From positions 1 through 9,681 of the forward strand of contig CAIMEK010000842.1 in the NCBI GenBank assembly GCA_903839965.1: DNA of 9,681 nt, in the 5' to 3' direction. The notes under the pieces were generated by a model, which made no database searches, was not told the origin of the DNA, and saw only the letters and a program-made list of their open reading frames with translations. Below, piece after piece: positions 6,853 to 9,681 of the stretch (position 1 is its first letter; each line of letters starts with the position of its first letter). The stretch comes from an uncultured Acetobacteraceae bacterium (lineage in GTDB: Bacteria > Pseudomonadota > Alphaproteobacteria > Acetobacterales > Acetobacteraceae). A program made the translations under genes and the position numbers.

Positions 6853-7587
6853 CTATTTCCTTCCTTTCCTGACGATCTTGCCGTTGCCGAGCGCCACCCT
6901 CAGGTAGCCCGCGCTGCCCTCGAGGTGGCGGACCATCGCGGCCCTGGCGCCCTCCGCTTCCCTGCAGCGGATCAGCCGATAGATCTCCGCGTGCTCCGCA
7001 TAGGCGACATTCAGCGGTTTGTTGGGAACGCGGCTGCTGACGCGGATGACCTCGAGGATCAGGCCATAGAGATTCTCGTACAGCACATTGAGGATCTCGT
7101 TCGACACCGAGTGGACGAGGCCGAGATGGAATTCCGCGTCGTAGGTGGTGAAGCGGGAAGCATCGTCCGCCTCGATCGCATCGCGCATGCCCGCGAGGGC
7201 ACGCTCGACTTCCTCGTTCACCAGCCCGCCCGCCCCCGCCAGCCGGCCGACGACATCGAGCTCGATGATCCGCCGTACATCCATGAGCTGCAGAAGGTAC
7301 CTGGGCTCGCTGGAAAACAGCTGCTTCACCGTCAGCGCCAGCGAGCCGAGGAACTCGCCGACATCGTCGCGCACCACATTGGCGCGCTCGCCGTGCCTGC
7401 GCCGCAGCAGCCCCTTGGTCTCGAGGATCTGCAACGCCTCGCGGATAGTGCGCGTGCTGACCTTGAAGGTGCGGGCGATCTCCGCTTCCGCGGGCAGGCG
7501 TTCGCCGATCCGCAACTTGCCCGACAAGATCTCGGCCTCGAAGAATTCGACGACCGAACCATGCAGCTTGTTGCGGTCGTTCGGCAC
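6853..7587 (-). CDS. GntR-family transcriptional regulator with FCD (FadR-like) ligand domain
   Basis: This is a DNA-binding regulator that probably senses a small organic acid and controls the surrounding catabolic and uptake genes. From GTG at 7587 it has 244 residues. The winged helix-turn-helix spans about 8-72, with ERLPAEAEIARTFKVSTRTI, REALQILETKGLL and then GERANVV. The all-helical FCD domain spans about 95-230. All four usual metal ligands are present: Asp150 and His154 (YDAEFHLGL), His199 (EHAEIYRLI) and His221 (RHLEG), so a metal-bound carboxylate effector is likely. The frame is open far upstream through the SDR gene, so the start is a choice. GTG 7587 has a GGGCGGG tract just upstream and removes non-family sequence; GTG 7611 (252 residues) is possible. 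The SDR gene ends 71 bp before it and the binding-protein gene begins 99 bp after it. Confidence 0.9.
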   Translation of the reverse strand: MPNDRNKLHGSVVEFFEAEILSGKLRIGERLPAEAEIARTFKVSTRTIREALQILETKGLLRRRHGERANVVRDDVGEFLGSLALTVKQLFSSEPRYLLQLMDVRRIIELDVVGRLAGAGGLVNEEVERALAGMRDAIEADDASRFTTYDAEFHLGLVHSVSNEILNVLYENLYGLILEVIRVSSRVPNKPLNVAYAEHAEIYRLIRCREAEGARAAMVRHLEGSAGYLRVALGNGKIVRKGRK

Positions 7588-7591
7588 GCCA

Positions 7592-7603
7592 TCCCGCCCG
7601 CCC
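7592..7603 (-). promoter_or_regulatory. Purine-rich tract, probable ribosome site of the GntR gene
   Basis: The - strand reads GGGCGGGCGGGA ending 4 nt before GTG at 7587. Spacing is short and the match is to a G-rich rather than a perfect GGAGG site. It is the best support for choosing 7587 over the GTG at 7611, which has no comparable tract. Confidence 0.4.
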
Positions 7604-7658
7604 GTCCGCACCGGCCCGAACCGCTCGGCCGTCGCGGCGCTGAGGGCGGGAGGCCTCG

Positions 7659-8477
7659 CTACCACGCCGTGAAACCGCCATCCACGACGAGATTGGAGCC
7701 CGTCATGTAGGACGATGCGTCCGACGCCATGAACTGAATGGCGGCGTTGAACTCGTCGATCCTGCCCTGGCGGCCGAGCGGGACGCGCTGCAGGAACGCA
7801 TCGAGGAATTCCTTGTCGAATGCCCCGGTCTTGACGCCGCCGATAGTAATCGTGTTCACCCGCACATTCTTCGGTGCCCAATAGGTCGCCAGGTAGCGCG
7901 AGAGATTGAGCAGCCCGGCTTTCGAGGCGGCATACGACACCGCCTTGATGAACGGCGCCCCGTCGCGCGCCTCGCGATAGGCGTAGAGCGCCTGGTTGGG
8001 CGACACCATGCCGTACATCGAACCGATATTGATGATGCTGCCGCGCCGCTCCGCCGCCATGCGGGTGCCGACGACCTGGCAGCACTGCATGACGCCGGTG
8101 AGATTGACGTCGATGATCTCGTCCCAGTACTTGCGCGGATAGGTCTCGAACGGGCCGTTCTGGTCTGCGGCGCCGTCCGGCTTGGAATCGATGCCGGCGT
8201 TGTTGACCAGCGCGTGGGGCACGCCCCAGGTCGCCACCAGCTTGTCCGTCGCGGCTTCCAACGCGGCCTTGTCCTGCACGCTGGCGTGGTAGACCGTGAT
8301 GCGGTCGGCCAGCCCCGGGAATTTCGCCGCGGTCTGCTCCGGGCTGAACGGGCGGCGGCTGTAGATGGCCACCTTGGCGCCGGCGGCGGCCAGCGATTGC
8401 GAGAACTGGGTGCCCAGGTGGCCCAGGCCCCCGGTGACGATGATGACTTTGTCCTGGACCGAGAAGATATCGGTCAT
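7659..8477 (-). CDS. SDR-family NAD(P)-dependent oxidoreductase
   Basis: This is a Rossmann-fold dehydrogenase that probably oxidises or reduces a hydroxyl/keto group on the cluster's substrate in the cytoplasm. Over 272 residues it shows the cofactor loop TGGLGHLG (15-22), NNAG (92-95), Asn125 (DVNLTG), Ser153 (NIGSMYG) and the catalytic pair Tyr182/Lys186 (SYAASK). The C-terminus has the usual MTGSNLVVDGGFTAW. Two details stand out. The loop lacks the middle Gly of classical TGxxxGxG (His20) and instead fits TGxxGxxG. The Ser153-Tyr182 distance is 29, against about 13 in most classical members, because of an insert around YAYREARDGAPFIKAV. Arg41/Arg42 after the second strand hint at NADP(H). 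ATG 8477 has GGGAGG 7 nt upstream. It is the first gene after a candidate promoter. Confidence 0.95.
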   Translation of the reverse strand: MTDIFSVQDKVIIVTGGLGHLGTQFSQSLAAAGAKVAIYSRRPFSPEQTAAKFPGLADRITVYHASVQDKAALEAATDKLVATWGVPHALVNNAGIDSKPDGAADQNGPFETYPRKYWDEIIDVNLTGVMQCCQVVGTRMAAERRGSIINIGSMYGMVSPNQALYAYREARDGAPFIKAVSYAASKAGLLNLSRYLATYWAPKNVRVNTITIGGVKTGAFDKEFLDAFLQRVPLGRQGRIDEFNAAIQFMASDASSYMTGSNLVVDGGFTAW

Positions 8478-8484
8478 GTCCGCG

Positions 8485-8490
8485 CCTCCC
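8485..8490 (-). promoter_or_regulatory. Ribosome binding site of the SDR gene
   Basis: GGGAGG on the - strand lies 7 nt before ATG 8477, ideal spacing. It fixes the start of the SDR gene and argues against the longer frame that runs to 8517. Confidence 0.8.
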
Positions 8491-8516
8491 TTGCCGCATG
8501 TCGGTCAGCCCGGGCA

Positions 8517-8545
8517 ACTGTCGCCAGACTTATGACATATGTCAA
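8517..8545 (-). promoter_or_regulatory. Candidate promoter for the SDR-regulator-transporter-aldolase operon
   Basis: On the - strand TTGACA (8540-8545) is a perfect sigma70 -35 box. It is followed after 17 nt by GACAGT (8517-8522), which keeps the key second A and last T of the -10 box but matches only 3 of 6 bases. The expected start would be near 8510, leaving a leader of roughly 33 nt before the SDR ATG. The -35 box overlaps a perfect palindrome. Confidence 0.5.
8533..8544. promoter_or_regulatory. Perfect 12-bp palindrome, candidate operator
   Basis: TGACATATGTCA is self-complementary over all 12 bases and overlaps the -35 box of the candidate SDR promoter, where a bound repressor would block RNA polymerase. 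The obvious candidate protein is the GntR regulator two genes away. The site has AC before GT, unlike the GT-before-AC order of common FadR-type operators, so the pairing is unproven. Confidence 0.5.
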
Positions 8546-8551
8546 GAGTGA

Positions 8552-8568
8552 CGCGGGCGCCCCCCGCG
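8552..8568 (-). other. GC-rich hairpin after the D-2-hydroxyacid dehydrogenase gene
   Basis: CGCGGG (8552-8557) and CCCGCG (8563-8568) form a 6-bp all-GC stem with a 5-base loop, 10 nt past the stop codon of the dehydrogenase on the - strand. The downstream - strand sequence is not a T-run, so it is at best a weak terminator. It may partly separate the dehydrogenase transcript from the SDR promoter just downstream. Confidence 0.35.
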
Positions 8569-8578
8569 CGGCGAAAAC

Positions 8579-9556
8579 TCAGCTGGCGCGAACCTCCGGG
8601 TTCACCACCCGGATCGGCTTGCCGTCGAGGAACGCCAGCATGTTCTCGATGCTGGCCTGGTAGAGCCCCGCCATGTTCTGCGCGGTCACGTAGCCCAGAT
8701 GCGGCGTCAGCACCGTGTTCGGCGCGCCGCGCAACGGATGCTCCGCCGGCAGCGGCTCGGTCTCGTACACGTCGAGCCCGGCCACGATGCGCCCCTCGTT
8801 GAGCGCCGCCAGCAACGCACCCTGCTCCACGATCGGCGCGCGCGAGGTGTTCAGCAGAATGGCGCCCCGCCGCATGCGCCCGATCTCCGCCGCGCCCACC
8901 AGCCCGCGCGAGCGCGGCGACAGCACCACGTGGAGGGTCACCGCATCGGCGCGCGCGAACAATTCGTCCTTGCCGACCCGCTCCACGCCCACCTCGCGGG
9001 CGCGCTCATCGGTCAGGTTCTGGCTCCAGGCGATCACCTTCATGTCGAACGCCTGCGCATAGCGCGCCATGCGGGCACCGATATGCCCGAGCCCGACGAT
9101 GCCGAGCGTGCGCCGGGCCAGGTCCATGCCAGACGGCACGCCGTCCTGAAAGCCGCCGGCGCGCATGTGGGCGTCGGCCTGCGGAATCCGCCGCGCGCAG
9201 GCCAGCAGCAGCGCGAATGTCAGCTCCGCCGTGCCGTGCAGGCCCGGTCCCGGCACCGTGTTGCACACCAGCACGCCCTGCGCGGTGGCGGCCGGAATGT
9301 CCACCGCGGCATTGCGCGCGCCGGTGAAAGTCAGCAGCCGCAGGTCCTTGAGCCGGCGGATCGTGCTGCCCGGCAGCGCTGAACGCTCCCGCATGGCGAG
9401 CACGATGTCGAACCCCGCCAGCGCCCGCACCAACTCGTCGGCATCGGGCATGGCGTTGCGAAAAAACACCACGTCGGCCCGCGCCCGCACCGCCGACCAA
9501 TCGGCCAGCCGCTCGGCTTCCCCCTGCCAATCATCCAGAACCGCCACCCGCGCCAT
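8579..9556 (-). CDS. D-isomer specific 2-hydroxyacid dehydrogenase
   Basis: This family interconverts D-2-hydroxy acids and 2-oxo acids with NAD(P)(H) in the cytoplasm. From ATG 9556 it has 325 residues. A substrate domain surrounds the cofactor domain. GLGHIG (155-160) is the dinucleotide loop. Catalytic Arg239 lies in NTSRAPIVEQGAL, Glu267 in LDVYETEP and His286 in TPHLGYVT, so the triad is intact. TGARNAAVDI (78-87) and GTAELTFALLLA (108-119) are family blocks. The acidic residue expected 18 after the last loop Gly is Ser178 (VIAWSQN), which suggests NADP(H) or relaxed cofactor use. Two earlier in-frame ATGs exist (9610 and 9568); the latter overlaps the GGAGG site 5 nt before 9556, so 9556 is chosen. 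It lies 101 bp upstream of the SDR gene on the same strand and probably serves the same pathway; the substrate is unknown. Confidence 0.94.
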   Translation of the reverse strand: MARVAVLDDWQGEAERLADWSAVRARADVVFFRNAMPDADELVRALAGFDIVLAMRERSALPGSTIRRLKDLRLLTFTGARNAAVDIPAATAQGVLVCNTVPGPGLHGTAELTFALLLACARRIPQADAHMRAGGFQDGVPSGMDLARRTLGIVGLGHIGARMARYAQAFDMKVIAWSQNLTDERAREVGVERVGKDELFARADAVTLHVVLSPRSRGLVGAAEIGRMRRGAILLNTSRAPIVEQGALLAALNEGRIVAGLDVYETEPLPAEHPLRGAPNTVLTPHLGYVTAQNMAGLYQASIENMLAFLDGKPIRVVNPEVRAS

Positions 9557-9561
9557 GCTCG

Positions 9562-9566
9562 CCTCC
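9562..9566 (-). promoter_or_regulatory. Ribosome binding site deciding the dehydrogenase start
   Basis: GGAGG on the - strand is 5 nt before ATG 9556 and overlaps the alternative in-frame ATG at 9568. This makes the later ATG the better start. Confidence 0.7.
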
Positions 9567-9615
9567 ATGTCCCGCTGCGGCACGGTGCGGCGTCGCGGAG
9601 AAGGAAGCAAGGCCA

Positions 9616-9628
9616 GGGGCTCCGCCCC
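9616..9628. repeat. Short GC hairpin in the dehydrogenase leader
   Basis: GGGGC TCC GCCCC is a 5-bp perfect stem with a 3-base loop between the candidate promoter and the dehydrogenase start. CAGGGGCTCCGCCCC-like strings recur between genes in some alphaproteobacteria from memory, so it may be a member of a dispersed repeat family. Only one copy is in this window. Confidence 0.35.
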
Positions 9629-9637
9629 ATAGGCGCG

Positions 9638-9666
9638 GAGATAAAAGAAATATCCTTTCTTGTCAG
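9638..9666 (-). promoter_or_regulatory. Candidate promoter of the D-2-hydroxyacid dehydrogenase gene
   Basis: The - strand has CTGACA (9661-9666), 5 of 6 to the -35 consensus, then 17 nt, then TATCTC (9638-9643), which matches the first three bases of the -10 box. The stretch is much more AT-rich than anything else in the window. An inverted repeat, AAGAAA (9645-9650) and TTTCTT (9656-9661), lies inside the spacer. No gene is seen from 9557 to the window end. Confidence 0.4.
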
Positions 9667-9681
9667 TTGGTTGGATTTCCC

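Noticed and set aside
6853..8517. A single 554-residue protein that would fuse extra N-terminal sequence to the GntR regulator
   Set aside because: The first 310 codons run out of frame through the intact SDR gene and read as Arg/Gly-rich filler. The GntR family begins near 7587.
1..9681. Mobile element, prophage, CRISPR, defence system or RNA genes
   Set aside because: Reading both strands I found no transposase, integrase, regularly spaced repeat, attachment-site duplication, tRNA or rRNA. Every long gene belongs to a metabolic, transport or regulatory family.

Overview
The window is dense, GC-rich bacterial DNA. The gene order trpA-accD-folC, the high GC and the protein sequences suggest an alphaproteobacterium, plausibly of the Rhodospirillales/Acetobacteraceae. 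That placement is inferred from synteny and sequence style; no 16S or other marker is present.

Left part (1-2965, + strand): a housekeeping block. It holds the 3' part of trpA (tryptophan synthase alpha), then accD (carboxyltransferase beta subunit of acetyl-CoA carboxylase) after an 11-bp gap, then folC (folylpolyglutamate/dihydrofolate synthase) after 4 bp with a GTG start. The tight spacing suggests one transcript.

Right part (2967-9681, - strand): an accessory catabolic and uptake cluster facing the housekeeping block. In transcription order it holds a D-2-hydroxyacid dehydrogenase (9556-8579), an SDR oxidoreductase (8477-7659), a GntR/FCD regulator (7587-6853) and a complete four-gene ABC importer of the polar-amino-acid type. 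The importer consists of a binding protein (6753-5935), two permeases (5879-5166 and 5169-4513) and an ATPase (4532-3801). An HpcH/HpaI-type aldolase (3761-2967) closes the cluster. A candidate sigma70-like promoter with a perfect 12-bp palindrome on its -35 box precedes the SDR gene. A second candidate promoter precedes the dehydrogenase at the right edge.

Working model (inference): the importer brings in a small organic acid, two dehydrogenases adjust its oxidation state, and the aldolase cleaves a 4-hydroxy-2-oxo acid to pyruvate plus an aldehyde, under control of the GntR protein. The binding protein lacks the Asp that usually holds the alpha-amino group of amino acids, which fits a hydroxy- or oxo-acid ligand. 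The exact substrate cannot be read from the sequence.

I see no tRNA, rRNA, CRISPR array, insertion sequence, transposase or integrase. No gene-free stretch exceeds about 130 bp. I found no clearly new type of system. The most interesting points are the unassigned substrate, the altered ligand and cofactor residues, and several precise inverted repeats between genes.
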